A stretch of 64,000 bases of DNA from CAVQXR01 sp963717955 (GTDB lineage Bacteria; Actinomycetota; Thermoleophilia; Gaiellales; Gaiellaceae), in assembly GCA_963717955.1 (NCBI GenBank), contig CAVQXR010000001.1:682001-746000 (forward strand). Reading direction: 5' to 3'. Position 1 is the first letter of the stretch; each line of letters starts with the position of its first letter. Below the pieces are notes generated by a model that did no database searches, was not told where the DNA came from, and was given only the letters and a program-made list of their open reading frames with translations. Shown here piece by piece: positions 33,783-42,540 of the stretch. The position numbers and the translations under genes are program-made.

Positions 33783-33833
33783 GTCTGTGCGCTATAAGTA
33801 CGCCCTACACACGGCCGACGAGGAAGGGTGAGA

Positions 33834-35309
33834 TGAGCGCCACCGAGATCAGCACCGTCGAGTGCCGCCAGTTCATCGGCGGCGAGTGGGTCGAGGCCGT
33901 CGAGGGCGGCAGCGTTCGAGGACCGCGATCCCTTCACCGGTGAGGTCGTCGCCCTCGTGCCCGCCGGGACGCGCGAGGACGCGAGACGTGCCGTCGACGC
34001 CGCCGCGGCGGCGTTCCCCGCCTGGGCGGAGTCGCCGCCGGCGCTCCGGCAGCGGATCTTCCTCAAGGCGGCGGACATCCTCGAAGCGCGGATGGACGAC
34101 GTCGTCTCCTGGCTCGCCCGGGAGACCGGCGCGAGCTTCGGGATCGGCATGTTCCAGATGGGCTTCGTGCCCGGGCTCTTCCGCCAGGCGGCGGGGGCGG
34201 CGTATGCGCCGCTCGGCCAGGTCATCCCGTCCGACGTGCCGGGGGCGTTCGCGATGGGCGTCCGCCGCCCGGTGGGCGTGGTCGGCGCGATCGCGCCGTG
34301 GAACGCGGCGTTGATCCTGTCGGCCCGGTCGATCGCCGCGCCGCTCGTCCTCGGCAACACGGTCGTCCTGAAGCCCTCCGAGGAGTCGCCGTACGTCGGC
34401 GGGCTCATCTGGGGCGAGATCTTCGCGGAGGCAGGGCTTCCGGACGGCGTGCTCAACGTCGTCACCCACGGGCCCGGAGAGGCCGGCCCCATCGGCGACG
34501 AGCTCGTCGAGAGCCCGCTCGTGAGGCGGATCAACTTCACCGGCTCCACCGCGACGGGACGCCGGCTCGCCGAAGCCGCCGGCCGGAACCTGAAGCGGAT
34601 CGTGCTCGAGCTCGGCGGCTACAACCCCCTGATCGTGCTCGCCGATGCGGATCTCGACTACGCCGTCGACGCCGCGACGTTCGGCGCCTATCTCCACCAG
34701 GGGCAGATCTGCATGTCGACGCGGCGGATCATCGTCGAGGAGGGGCTCGCGGACGCCTTCGTGGAGAGGCTCGCCAGCAAGGTGTCGGGGCTGAAGGTGG
34801 GAGACCCGAAGGAGCACGACACGATCATCGGCCCGCTCATCAGCGAGCGGGCGCTGGCAACCGTGAAGCAGCGCGTGGACGATGCCGTGGCCGGCGGCGC
34901 CCGGATCCTCGCGGGCGGCGACGTCGAGGGGCCGTGCTTCCAGGCGACGCTGCTCGCCGACGTCCCCGCGGGCTGCGAGCTCGCCCGCCACGAGACGTTC
35001 GGTCCCGTCGCGGCCGTCGAGGTCGTGTCCAGCGCCGAGGAGGCCGTCGCCCGCGCGAACGACACGAGCTACGGTCTCGCCGCCGGGATCCTGACGACCG
35101 ACGCCGAGCGCGGCCTCGCGCTCGCCGACCGGCTCGAGACGGGCATCGTCCACGTCAACGACCAGACGGTCGGCGACGAGCCGCAGATGCCGTTCGGGGG
35201 CGTGAAAGACTCGGGCTGGGGCCGCTTCGGCGGCACGTTCGCGGCCGACGAGTTCACCGAGCTGCGCTGGGTGACGGTCCAGAGCGGGCACCGGCACTTC
35301 CCGTTCTAG
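33834..35309 (+). CDS. vdh: Aryl aldehyde dehydrogenase, vanillin/benzaldehyde type (one frameshift)
   Basis: NAD(P)-dependent aldehyde dehydrogenase of about 491 residues. ATG 33834 after GAGGAAGGG. An indel near 33915 separates ECRQFIGGEWVEAVEGGS from FEDRDPFTGEVVALVPAGTR. Then VGVVGAIAPWNAALILSARS, LKPSEESPYVGGLIWGEIFA, FTGSTATGRRLAEAAGRNLK, catalytic Glu in LELGGYNPLIVL and catalytic Cys in HQGQICMSTRR; end VGDEPQMPFGGVKDSGWGRF. Matches the vanillin/benzaldehyde branch in length and motifs. As first gene of the pcaHG-pobA operon it would turn 4-hydroxybenzaldehyde or vanillin into the acid. Confidence 0.87.
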
Positions 35310-35352
35310 GCCCGTGCTGCGCGGATCGAACGACGGCGAGCGGGGCGGAGCG

Positions 35353-36093
35353 GTGACGGCGGCGGAACAGCGGGCCCCTCATGGGCGCATCCTCGACGGC
35401 GAGTACGGCGCGGGCCTCGATCCGCCGTACCTGTATCCCGACTACGTGGGGACGCGCCTGCGGGCGCCGAAGGACCCGCTCGTCATCCTGCCGCACACCC
35501 TGTCCGAGCTCACCGGCCCCCTGTACGGAGAGTCGGACGTGCTGCCGACCGACAACGACCTGACGCGCCAGCACGACGGTGAGCCGCTGGGGGAGCGGAT
35601 CGTCGTCAGCGGGCGGGTGCTCGGGAGCGATGGGCGGCCGATCCGCGGCCAGCTCGTCGAGATCTGGCAGGCGAACGCGGCCGGCCGGTACCGCCACCAC
35701 GTCGACACGCACCCGGCGCCGCTCGACCCGAACTTCAGCGGCGGGGGGCGGTGTATCACCGACGACGACGGCCGGTACCGGTTCACGACCGTCAAGCCCG
35801 GCTCGTACCCCTGGCCCAACCATCCGAACGCGTGGCGCCCGAACCACATCCACCTCTCGCTCTTCGGCAGGTCGTTCACGGAGCGGCTGGTGACCCAGAT
35901 GTACTTCCCGGGCGACCCGCTGTTCCCGTTCGACCCGATCTTCAACTCCGTGCCCGACGAGAAGGCGCGGCAACGCCTGATCAGCCGGTTCGACCTCGAG
36001 CTGACCGAGCCGAACTGGGCGCTCGGCTTCCGCTTCGACATCGTGCTCGGTGGGCGGGACGCGACACCGCTCGAGGAGGCCCACGATGACTAG
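35353..36093 (+). CDS. pcaH: Protocatechuate 3,4-dioxygenase beta subunit
   Basis: Iron(III) intradiol dioxygenase subunit carrying the active site. YLYPDYVGTRLRAPKDPLVI and LPHTLSELTGPLYGESDVLP are the usual PcaH opening. Ligands by position in the protein: Tyr113 (AAGRYRHH), Tyr152 (GSYPWPN), His165 and His167 (RPNHIHLSLFG). The 39-13-2 spacing equals that of Tyr408/Tyr447/His460/His462 in the Pseudomonas enzyme. GTG 35353 preferred over GTG 35314 because conserved sequence starts later and GGCGGAG precedes it. The stop lies inside pcaG (8-base overlap). Confidence 0.93.
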   Translation: MTAAEQRAPHGRILDGEYGAGLDPPYLYPDYVGTRLRAPKDPLVILPHTLSELTGPLYGESDVLPTDNDLTRQHDGEPLGERIVVSGRVLGSDGRPIRGQLVEIWQANAAGRYRHHVDTHPAPLDPNFSGGGRCITDDDGRYRFTTVKPGSYPWPNHPNAWRPNHIHLSLFGRSFTERLVTQMYFPGDPLFPFDPIFNSVPDEKARQRLISRFDLELTEPNWALGFRFDIVLGGRDATPLEEAHDD

Positions 36094-36661
36094 CACCCGG
36101 GCAGGGGGGACGCCGTCCCAGACGGTCGGGCCCTACATGAAGATCGGGCTGCTCCGGGAGCTGGTCACCCGCGAGCTCGTCTCGCGCGACGATCCGCGCG
36201 CGCTCGTGATCCGGGGCCGGCTGCTCGACGGGGCGGGCGACGGCGTGCCGGACGGGATGATCGAGACCTGGCAGGCGAACGCCGCCGGCCGCTACGCCCA
36301 TCCCGCGGACGACCGCCATGAGCTCGCCCTCGAGGACGGCTTCCTCGGCTTCGGCCGCTCGGGCACCACGGACGGGGGCCGGTTCGAGCTCGTGACCGTC
36401 AAGCCGGGGCGGGTCCCGCATCCGGACGGCGGGCTGCAGGCACCGCACCTCGCCGTCGGGGTCATGGCCCGGGGGTTGCTGAAGCGCCTCGTCACGCGCA
36501 TGTACTTTCCGGACGAGGAAGGCGCGAACGCGGCCGATCCGGTGCTCTCGCTGCTCTCACCGGCCGAGCGCTCGACGCTGGTCGCGATAGAGGACGGCGG
36601 GTTCCTGCGCTTCGACATCCGCCTGCAGGGGCCCGGCCAGACGACGTTCTTTGCCATCTAG
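36086..36661 (+). CDS. pcaG: Protocatechuate 3,4-dioxygenase alpha subunit
   Basis: 191-residue partner of PcaH. TPSQTVGPYMKIGLLRELVT, MIETWQANAAGRYAHPADDR, FGRSGTTDGGRFELVTVKPG, LQAPHLAVGVMARGLLKRLV and TRMYFPDEEGANAADPVLSL are characteristic of the alpha chain, which lacks iron ligands but shapes the substrate pocket. ATG 36086 within the pcaH 3' end, preceded by GAGGAGG. Together they cleave protocatechuate to 3-carboxy-cis,cis-muconate. Confidence 0.93.
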   Translation: MTSTRAGGTPSQTVGPYMKIGLLRELVTRELVSRDDPRALVIRGRLLDGAGDGVPDGMIETWQANAAGRYAHPADDRHELALEDGFLGFGRSGTTDGGRFELVTVKPGRVPHPDGGLQAPHLAVGVMARGLLKRLVTRMYFPDEEGANAADPVLSLLSPAERSTLVAIEDGGFLRFDIRLQGPGQTTFFAI

Positions 36662-36664
36662 CCC

Positions 36665-37864
36665 ATGGGGATCGTGCGGGGGAGGACACAGGTCGCCGTC
36701 ATCGGCGCCGGCCCCGCCGGCCTCCTGCTCTCCCACCTCCTCACGCTCGAGGGCATCGAGTCGGTCGTCCTCGAGCAGCGGAGCCTCGACTACTGCCTCG
36801 GACGCGTCCGTGCGGGCGTGCTCGAGCACGAGGCGGCGCGACTGATCGCGGACATCGGTCTCGGCGAGCGGATGCTGCGGGACGGGCTCGTGCACGAGGG
36901 CATCGAGCTGCGATTCGACCGCCGCCCCCATCGCATCGCGATGACCGAGCTGACCGGCCGGACGGTCGTCGTCTACGGGCAGCAGGAGCTCGTCAGGGAC
37001 ATGATCGACCATCGGCTCGACGCTGGAGGCGACCTGCGGTTCGAGGCGGAGGAGGTCGTCGTCCACGACCACGCGACCGATGCGCCCCGTGTGACCTTCC
37101 GGCACGGCGGCGTCGAGCACGAGCTCGCATGCGACCTGATCGCCGGCTGCGACGGGTACCACGGGACCTGCCGCGAGACGATCCCTGCCGACCTGCGCCG
37201 CTCGTTCTCCCTCAGCTACCCGTACGCCTGGCTCGGCATTCTCGCCCGGGCCGCTCCCGCGACCGAGGAGCTGATCTACTCCTGTCACGAGCGCGGGTTC
37301 GCCCTCTACTCGATGCGGTCGAGGCAGGTCTCTCGCCTCTACCTGCAGGTGGCGCCCGACGAGGACCTCGGGGCCTGGCCGGACGAGCGGATCTGGGACG
37401 AGCTCGACGCACGGCTGGCCAGCGACGAGGACCCGGGCTGGCGCCCGAACCGCGGCCCGACGCTCGAGAAGAGCATCACGACGATGCGGTCGTTCGTCTC
37501 CGAGCCGATGCAGCACGGTAGGCTGCTTCTCGCCGGTGACGCCTCCCACATCGTCCCGCCGACCGGCGCCAAGGGCCTCAACCTCGCGGTGCACGACGTC
37601 CGGATCCTCGCCGAGGCGCTCGCCTCCTGGTACGGGACCGGTGACACCGAGCGGCTCGAGCGGTACACGGACACGTGCATGGCGCGCATCTGGCGGGCCG
37701 AGGACTTTTCCGCCTACATGACCCGGCTTCTGCACCTGCCGGACGAGCCGTTCGAGCACCGGGCGCAGCTCGCACGCCTGCGCTACGTGGCGTCGTCCGA
37801 GGCAGCCGCGCGGAGCCTTGCCGAGAACTACGTCGGCCTCCCTCGACACGCGCTGCCCGTCTGA
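36665..37864 (+). CDS. pobA: 4-Hydroxybenzoate 3-monooxygenase
   Basis: 399-residue group A flavoprotein monooxygenase converting 4-hydroxybenzoate to protocatechuate. FAD motif VAVIGAGPAGLLLSHLLTLE, then LEQRSLDYCLGRVRAGVLEH, the DG motif LIAGCDGYHGTCRETIPADL and the GD motif LLAGDASHIVPPTGAKGLNL with AVHDVRILAEAL. Every PobA hallmark block is present. ATG 36665 is 3 bases after the pcaG stop, so the product is made next to the enzyme that cleaves it. Cofactor preference (NADH or NADPH) cannot be told from the sequence with confidence. Confidence 0.94.
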   Translation: MGIVRGRTQVAVIGAGPAGLLLSHLLTLEGIESVVLEQRSLDYCLGRVRAGVLEHEAARLIADIGLGERMLRDGLVHEGIELRFDRRPHRIAMTELTGRTVVVYGQQELVRDMIDHRLDAGGDLRFEAEEVVVHDHATDAPRVTFRHGGVEHELACDLIAGCDGYHGTCRETIPADLRRSFSLSYPYAWLGILARAAPATEELIYSCHERGFALYSMRSRQVSRLYLQVAPDEDLGAWPDERIWDELDARLASDEDPGWRPNRGPTLEKSITTMRSFVSEPMQHGRLLLAGDASHIVPPTGAKGLNLAVHDVRILAEALASWYGTGDTERLERYTDTCMARIWRAEDFSAYMTRLLHLPDEPFEHRAQLARLRYVASSEAAARSLAENYVGLPRHALPV

Positions 37865-37910
37865 TGGATGGGATCGACCGCCAGCCCCTCGACCTTGCGG
37901 AGGCGACACC

Positions 37911-38339
37911 GTGACCGATTCGAACCTCGATGCCGAAGGCCTCCGTGTTCGCCGGGAGGTGCTCGGCGACGAGCACGTCGACCGCGCGATCGCCCGCACG
38001 ACGCCGCTCACCGCGCCATTCCAGGAGTTCATCACCCGAAGCGCCTGGGGCGACGTCTGGGCGCGGCCGGGCCTCGACCGGCGCACGCGCTCGGCGATCA
38101 CGCTCGCCGCGCTCGTGACGCTGCGGGTGGAGGGTGAGCTCGAGATGCACGTACGTGCCGCGCTGCGCAACGGCCTGACTCCGGAGGAAATCTCCGAGAT
38201 CATCCTCCACACGGCGCTCTACGCCGGCCTCCCGGCCGCGAACGGCGCTTTCGCCGTCGCCCAGCGCGTGCTCGAAGAGACCCCGGTCGGGCCCGAGCCC
38301 GGCGCCACGGGCGCGGTCGAACGGAGGTCCGAGGGGTGA
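37911..38339 (+). CDS. pcaC: 4-Carboxymuconolactone decarboxylase
   Basis: 142-residue CMD-domain protein acting after the (absent) PcaB cycloisomerase. VRREVLGDEHVDRAIARTTP, TAPFQEFITRSAWGDVWARP, LVTLRVEGELEMHVRAALRN and SEIILHTALYAGLPAANGAF match stand-alone PcaC. The His in LEMHVRAAL is the conserved family His. GTG 37911 after TGCGGAGG; a longer in-frame extension toward 37818 overlaps pobA and is not conserved. The stop overlaps the next GTG. No PcaD domain is fused, unlike the PcaL proteins of many actinobacteria. Confidence 0.9.
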   Translation: MTDSNLDAEGLRVRREVLGDEHVDRAIARTTPLTAPFQEFITRSAWGDVWARPGLDRRTRSAITLAALVTLRVEGELEMHVRAALRNGLTPEEISEIILHTALYAGLPAANGAFAVAQRVLEETPVGPEPGATGAVERRSEG

Positions 38340-39766
38340 GCCTGCAAGACGCTGCGACGTACGACCTGGTCGTGATCGGCATGGGCGCCGCCGGGCTCGC
38401 GGCCGCGGTCAGCGCGTGCGAGACGGCGGGCGGGCGGGGTCGAGCGGCCCGGGTGGCGGTCGTGGAACGTGCAACCGAGGCGGAGCGGGGAGGAGCGACC
38501 AGGTACACGAGCTCGTGGTTCCGCGTCACGTCGGACCGCCGGCTCGACCCGAACTTCGTGGGCCTGATGGACTCGCTGTCGGGCGGCCTCGCCGATCTCG
38601 ACTACTGCCGCACGCTCGAGCGCGAGGTCGGAGCAACGCTCGACTTCCTCGACGCTCACGGCGTGGAGGTCACCTACTTCACCCAGCCCTTCCCGAACCG
38701 CAACACGGGCGGGGGGCTCGGCATGCCCGTGGGCGGCGGCCTGGCGATCGTCGACGGCCTGGGAGCGATTCTCGAGCAGGAGGAGGGGGCCGAGCTGCTG
38801 TACGAGACGGAGGCGGTCCGGCTGAGCGTCTCGGAGGACGGCAGGGTCGACGGGGTCGTCGTCAGGGGGCGGGAGGGGCTGCTACGCAAGCTCGGCGCGC
38901 GCGCGGTCGTGATCGCGAGCGGCGGGTTCGAGGGCAGCAGGGAGATGCTGACCCAGTACCTCGGCGAGCGGGCCTGCGACCTGCCGGTGATCGCTCCGGG
39001 CCCCGGCAACAACCGCGGCGAGGGAATCCGGATGGCGATGGAGGTCGGCGCCGACACCGCGGGCCAGTTCGACATGTTCCACGGCGAACCGGTCGATCCC
39101 CGGGCCGAGAAGCCCGACCCGGTCTTCTACCCCTACGTCTACGGCATCGTCGTCAACCGGCATGCCGAGCGGTTCTTCGACGAGGGGCAGGACAGCTTCG
39201 ACTCGACGTTCGAGGCGCTCGGCTACGAGATCTGGCGCCACCAGGAGCAGACTGCCTTCTTCATCGGCGACCGGACGACGCTCGGGATCGAGCCGATCCA
39301 GGCGGTGATCTTCACGGACGTGCCGCCCGTGACGGCCGGGACGATCGGCGAGCTGGCGACGCAGCTCGGCCTCGACTCCGACGCGCTCGAGACGACGGTC
39401 GGCGAGTACAACGCCGCGGTCGGGCCGGGCGAGCTCGACCCGTACAGCTTCGACGGCAAGGCGACCGCCGGCCTCGACCCGCCGAAGTCGAACTGGGCCT
39501 TCGCGCTCGACTCGCCGCCCTACATCGCGTATCCGCTCACGTGCGCGATCACGTTCACGTTCGGGGGGATCCGCACGGACAGCACGGCACGGGTCGTCAA
39601 CCCGTCGGGAACGCCCATTCCCGGCCTGTACGCGGCGGGCGAGGTCACCGGCCTCTACTACCACGAGTATCCGGTCGGGACCTCGGTGCTGCGCAGCCTG
39701 ACGTTCGGGCGGATCGCCGGTGAGCGTGCCGTGGGGGAGGCCGTGGAGGAAAGGGGAGGAAGCTGA
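38336..39766 (+). CDS. FAD-dependent oxidoreductase, TcuA/fumarate-reductase-flavoprotein type
   Basis: 476-residue flavoprotein. N-terminal FAD motif YDLVVIGMGAAGLAAAVSAC with VVERATEAERGGATRYTSSW, capping domain with FTQPFPNRNTGGGLGMPVGG, and C-terminal FAD block ITFTFGGIRTDSTARVVNPS, GLYAAGEVTGLYYHEYPVGT. It resembles the tricarballylate dehydrogenase (TcuA) group, which desaturates or reduces polycarboxylates. GTG start overlaps pcaC and the stop overlaps the next ATG. A role on a carboxymuconate- or oxoadipate-like intermediate is possible but not shown by motifs. Confidence 0.85.
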   Translation: MSLQDAATYDLVVIGMGAAGLAAAVSACETAGGRGRAARVAVVERATEAERGGATRYTSSWFRVTSDRRLDPNFVGLMDSLSGGLADLDYCRTLEREVGATLDFLDAHGVEVTYFTQPFPNRNTGGGLGMPVGGGLAIVDGLGAILEQEEGAELLYETEAVRLSVSEDGRVDGVVVRGREGLLRKLGARAVVIASGGFEGSREMLTQYLGERACDLPVIAPGPGNNRGEGIRMAMEVGADTAGQFDMFHGEPVDPRAEKPDPVFYPYVYGIVVNRHAERFFDEGQDSFDSTFEALGYEIWRHQEQTAFFIGDRTTLGIEPIQAVIFTDVPPVTAGTIGELATQLGLDSDALETTVGEYNAAVGPGELDPYSFDGKATAGLDPPKSNWAFALDSPPYIAYPLTCAITFTFGGIRTDSTARVVNPSGTPIPGLYAAGEVTGLYYHEYPVGTSVLRSLTFGRIAGERAVGEAVEERGGS

Positions 39767-40725
39767 TGGCGACGGTCGAGACCGTTCGGGGGCCGGTCGA
39801 CGTGGCGGCCCTCGGCCGGACGCTCGCCCACGAGCACGTATTCGTGCTCGACCCGGAGGCGCTGCAGAACTACGGCCATGCGTGGGGAGCCCGGTACTGG
39901 GACGAGGATCTGCGCGTGCAGGATGCGATCGCGAAGCTCCGCGCCGTTCGCGAGGCCGGGATCCTGACGCTCGTCGACCCGACAGTGGTCGGGCTCGGCC
40001 GCTGCATCCCACGGCTTCAGCGAATCAACGCCGAGGTCGACCTCAACATCGTCGTCGCAACGGGCCTGTACGCGTTCCTCGAGCTACCGCAGTTCTACCG
40101 CTACCGCTCGGTCGACCAGCTCGCGGAGCTGTTTGTCCGCGACATCCGGGAGGGGATCGACGACTCGGGCGTGAAGGCCGCGTTCCTCAAGTGCGCGGTC
40201 GAGGAGCACGGGCTCACGGCCGACGTGCCGACGATCGTGGGCGCGATCGCCGCTGCGAGCCGGGAGACCGGAGCGCCGATCATGGTGCACACGAACGCGG
40301 TCGCGAGGACCGGGCTGCTCGCCCTCGAGGCGTTCGTCCGCGAGGGGATCGACCCGTCGCGGGTGATCGTCGCCCACATGGGCGACAGCAACGACCTCGA
40401 CTACCTTCGCGCGGTCGCCGACCAGGGCGCCTACCTGGGGTTCGACCGGTTCGGGATCGAGCACTTCAACCCGCTGGGTGACCGGATCAGGACGCTCCTG
40501 GCGTTCCTCGGCGAGGGGTGCGAAGACCAGGTACTCCTCTCGCACGACGCGGCGTGCTTCTTCGACTTCATGACCGGCGACGAGAAGTTCGCCGAGGAGC
40601 GGCCCGACTACCTGCTCGTCTCGAACACCGTCGTGCCGGCGCTGCTCGAGGCCGGCGTGACGCAGGAGCAGATCGACACGATGATGATTCGCAACCCGGC
40701 CCGCTACTTCGGCGCGAGCGCCTGA
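39766..40725 (+). CDS. Phosphotriesterase-related metal-dependent hydrolase (probable lactonase)
   Basis: 319-residue TIM-barrel hydrolase. Binuclear metal site visible: His-x-His in RTLAHEHVFV, carbamylated Lys in KAAFLKCAVE, His in PIMVHTNAV and VIVAHMGDS, Asp in VLLSHDAACF. Phosphotriesterase relatives of this kind hydrolyse lactones. Because pcaD (3-oxoadipate enol-lactonase) is missing in the window and this gene sits in the pca operon, it is a candidate substitute, but this is only inference. ATG overlaps the stop upstream. Confidence 0.85.
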   Translation: MATVETVRGPVDVAALGRTLAHEHVFVLDPEALQNYGHAWGARYWDEDLRVQDAIAKLRAVREAGILTLVDPTVVGLGRCIPRLQRINAEVDLNIVVATGLYAFLELPQFYRYRSVDQLAELFVRDIREGIDDSGVKAAFLKCAVEEHGLTADVPTIVGAIAAASRETGAPIMVHTNAVARTGLLALEAFVREGIDPSRVIVAHMGDSNDLDYLRAVADQGAYLGFDRFGIEHFNPLGDRIRTLLAFLGEGCEDQVLLSHDAACFFDFMTGDEKFAEERPDYLLVSNTVVPALLEAGVTQEQIDTMMIRNPARYFGASA

Positions 40726-40730
40726 GAGCC

Positions 40731-41504
40731 GTGGCCGGGCTCGCCGGGAAGCTCGTGATCGTGACCGGAGCCGCGCGCGGCCAGGGCGCGGCCGAGGCCG
40801 CCGCGCTCGCGCGGGAGGGGGCCGACGTGATCGCGACCGACGTGCTCGAGGGGGAGGGCCATGAGCTCGCCCGGAGCCTCGACGGGCTCCCCGGAACGGT
40901 CACGTTCACCCGGCACGACGTGTCGAGCCCGGACGGCTGGCGCGACGTGGTCGCGCGGGTCGGTGACCGCCCCCTGCACGGGCTCGTCAACAACGCCGGG
41001 ATCGCGCACCGGGCGCGCCTCTCCGAGGTGACGGTCGAGGGGTGGAACCGGACGCTCGCGGTGAACCTGACGGGAGCGATGCTCGGGATCCAGACCTGCG
41101 CCCCGCTGATGCGCGAGGGCGGCTCGATCGTCAACGTGGGCTCGGTTGCGGCGCTGACCGCCTATCACTCGGTCGCCTACACGGCGAGCAAGTGGGCCCT
41201 GCGCGGCCTCTCGCGCGTCGCCGCCATGGAGTACGGGCCGCGGGGGATCCGGGTGAACCTGATCCACCCCGGGTACATCGAGACGCCGATCCTGGCCGAT
41301 GCGCCGCCGGCCTTCCTCGAAGCCTCGCTCGCGCTCACGCCCGCCGGACGTCCCGGCACCCCCGGCGAGGTCGCTTCGCTGGTCGTGTTCCTCCTGTCCG
41401 ACGCGTCGGCCTACGTCAACGGCGCCGAGATCTCGATCGACGGCGGCTACGCCGCCCACGGCGGCTCGAAGCTGATCGCGGACGCCCTCCGCGACCGCGG
41501 CTGA
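40731..41504 (+). CDS. Short-chain dehydrogenase/reductase
   Basis: 257-residue classical SDR. LVIVTGAARGQGAAEAAALA (the Gln-containing loop is typical of a hydroxysteroid-dehydrogenase-like group), Asp in VIATDVLEGE, NNAG in GLVNNAGIAH, Ser in VNVGSVAALTA, Tyr/Lys in VAYTASKWAL, end AYVNGAEISIDGGYAAHGGS. GTG 40731, 5 bases after the hydrolase. Last gene of the eight-gene operon starting at 33834. The C-terminus D-R-G-stop lies in a REP-A repeat. Confidence 0.87.
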   Translation: MAGLAGKLVIVTGAARGQGAAEAAALAREGADVIATDVLEGEGHELARSLDGLPGTVTFTRHDVSSPDGWRDVVARVGDRPLHGLVNNAGIAHRARLSEVTVEGWNRTLAVNLTGAMLGIQTCAPLMREGGSIVNVGSVAALTAYHSVAYTASKWALRGLSRVAAMEYGPRGIRVNLIHPGYIETPILADAPPAFLEASLALTPAGRPGTPGEVASLVVFLLSDASAYVNGAEISIDGGYAAHGGSKLIADALRDRG

Positions 41505-41582
41505 GCGGCCTCCGTCGGAACGGCCCACGGCTGAGCGGCCCGGCGGCTGAGCGGCGGCCGAGCCGGCCGATCAGCCGCGGCG
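41491..41582. repeat. REP-A repeats between convergent genes
   Basis: CGCGGCTGAGCGGCC at 41496 followed by two variants (ACGGCTGAGCGGCC, GGCGGCTGAGCGGCG), then the inverse ending GATCAGCCGCGG at 41582. Both flanking genes end in R-G-stop within it. Possible bidirectional terminator. Confidence 0.55.
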
Positions 41583-42527
41583 GACGAGCGGCACGACCTC
41601 CGCACCGAGCAGGCCGACCGTGTCGAGGTCGTCGTGGGCGAGGTGCTGGAGCATGACCCGCGAGACGCCGGCCTCCTCGAGCGCGAGAAGCTGTGCGACG
41701 ACCTCGTCGACCGTGCCGACGATCCAGGTGTCGGGCGCCTCCGCGAGGAACGCCGCAGGATCGCCGTTCCCGCCCGTGACTGCCATGACCTGCCTGGCGC
41801 GTTCGAGCAGCGTGGCACGGTCCTCGGCGACCACGCATGGCGTCATGAGCGAGAACGGGAGCGAGGCCGGGTCGCGATCCGCGCGCTCGCAGGCCTCGAC
41901 GACGCGCGCCCGCCGCTCGCGGCAGGTCTCGAGCGAGGCGATCGGCGTGTTGTACTCGTCGGCGAACCGGATCGCCGGGTCGATCGTCCCGGGCAGCGCC
42001 GAGCCGCCGACGATCAGCGGCGGGCGCGGGCGCTGCACGGGCTTCGGCAGCGCGCGGCAGTCCTCGAGCTCGTAGTGGCGGCCCGAGAAGCTGAACGCCT
42101 CCTCGGTCCACTGCCGGTGGACGATCTCGAGCTGCTCCGCGAAGAGCTCGACCCGGGCGCCGTGCTCCGGGAAGTCGAACCCCTGAGCGCGGTGCTCCAG
42201 CTCGTACCAGCCGGCCCCGAGGCCGAGCTCAGCACGCCCGCCCGAGATGTGGTCGACGGTGGCCACGGCCCGGGCGAGCGCCGAGGGATGCCGGAACGTC
42301 GCCGGCGACACCATGGTGCCGAGCCGGATGCGGCTCGTGCGGGCGGCGAGCCCGGCGAGCGTCGTCCAGGCGTCGAGCGAGCCCCGGTCGAGCGCGCCGA
42401 AGACCGACGTGTAGTGGTCTGACCGGAACAGGCCCTCGAGCCCCGCGTCCTCGCACGCCTGCGCGAGCGCCAGCCACTGCTCCCAGGTCACATCCTCCTG
42501 TCCCTCGATCATCAGGCAGACGCGCAT
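41571..42527 (-). CDS. Luciferase-like oxidoreductase, F420-dependent type
   Basis: 318-residue LLM-class protein. MRVCLMIEGQEDVTWEQWLA, SDHYTSVFGALDRGSLDAWT, LGTMVSPATFRHPSALARAV, TVDHISGGRAELGLGAGWYE and RPRPPLIVGGSA are typical of the F420-dependent LLM group common in actinobacteria. ATG 42527. The next gene upstream, a zinc alcohol dehydrogenase, stops 13 bases before the start, so the two are probably cotranscribed. Its last codons belong to a REP-A repeat. Substrate unknown. Confidence 0.85.
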   Translation of the reverse strand: MRVCLMIEGQEDVTWEQWLALAQACEDAGLEGLFRSDHYTSVFGALDRGSLDAWTTLAGLAARTSRIRLGTMVSPATFRHPSALARAVATVDHISGGRAELGLGAGWYELEHRAQGFDFPEHGARVELFAEQLEIVHRQWTEEAFSFSGRHYELEDCRALPKPVQRPRPPLIVGGSALPGTIDPAIRFADEYNTPIASLETCRERRARVVEACERADRDPASLPFSLMTPCVVAEDRATLLERARQVMAVTGGNGDPAAFLAEAPDTWIVGTVDEVVAQLLALEEAGVSRVMLQHLAHDDLDTVGLLGAEVVPLVRRG

Positions 42528-42540
42528 CCGCCTCCTCGGC

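Noticed and set aside
37864..37914. Small ORF between pobA and pcaC
   Set aside because: 16 codons, no ribosome site of its own and out of line with the coupling pattern. It overlaps the pcaC ribosome-binding region.
39766..40725. Organophosphate hydrolase (true phosphotriesterase)
   Set aside because: The metal site is shared by many lactonases. Location in the pca operon makes a lactone substrate more likely, and no pesticide-degradation context is present.
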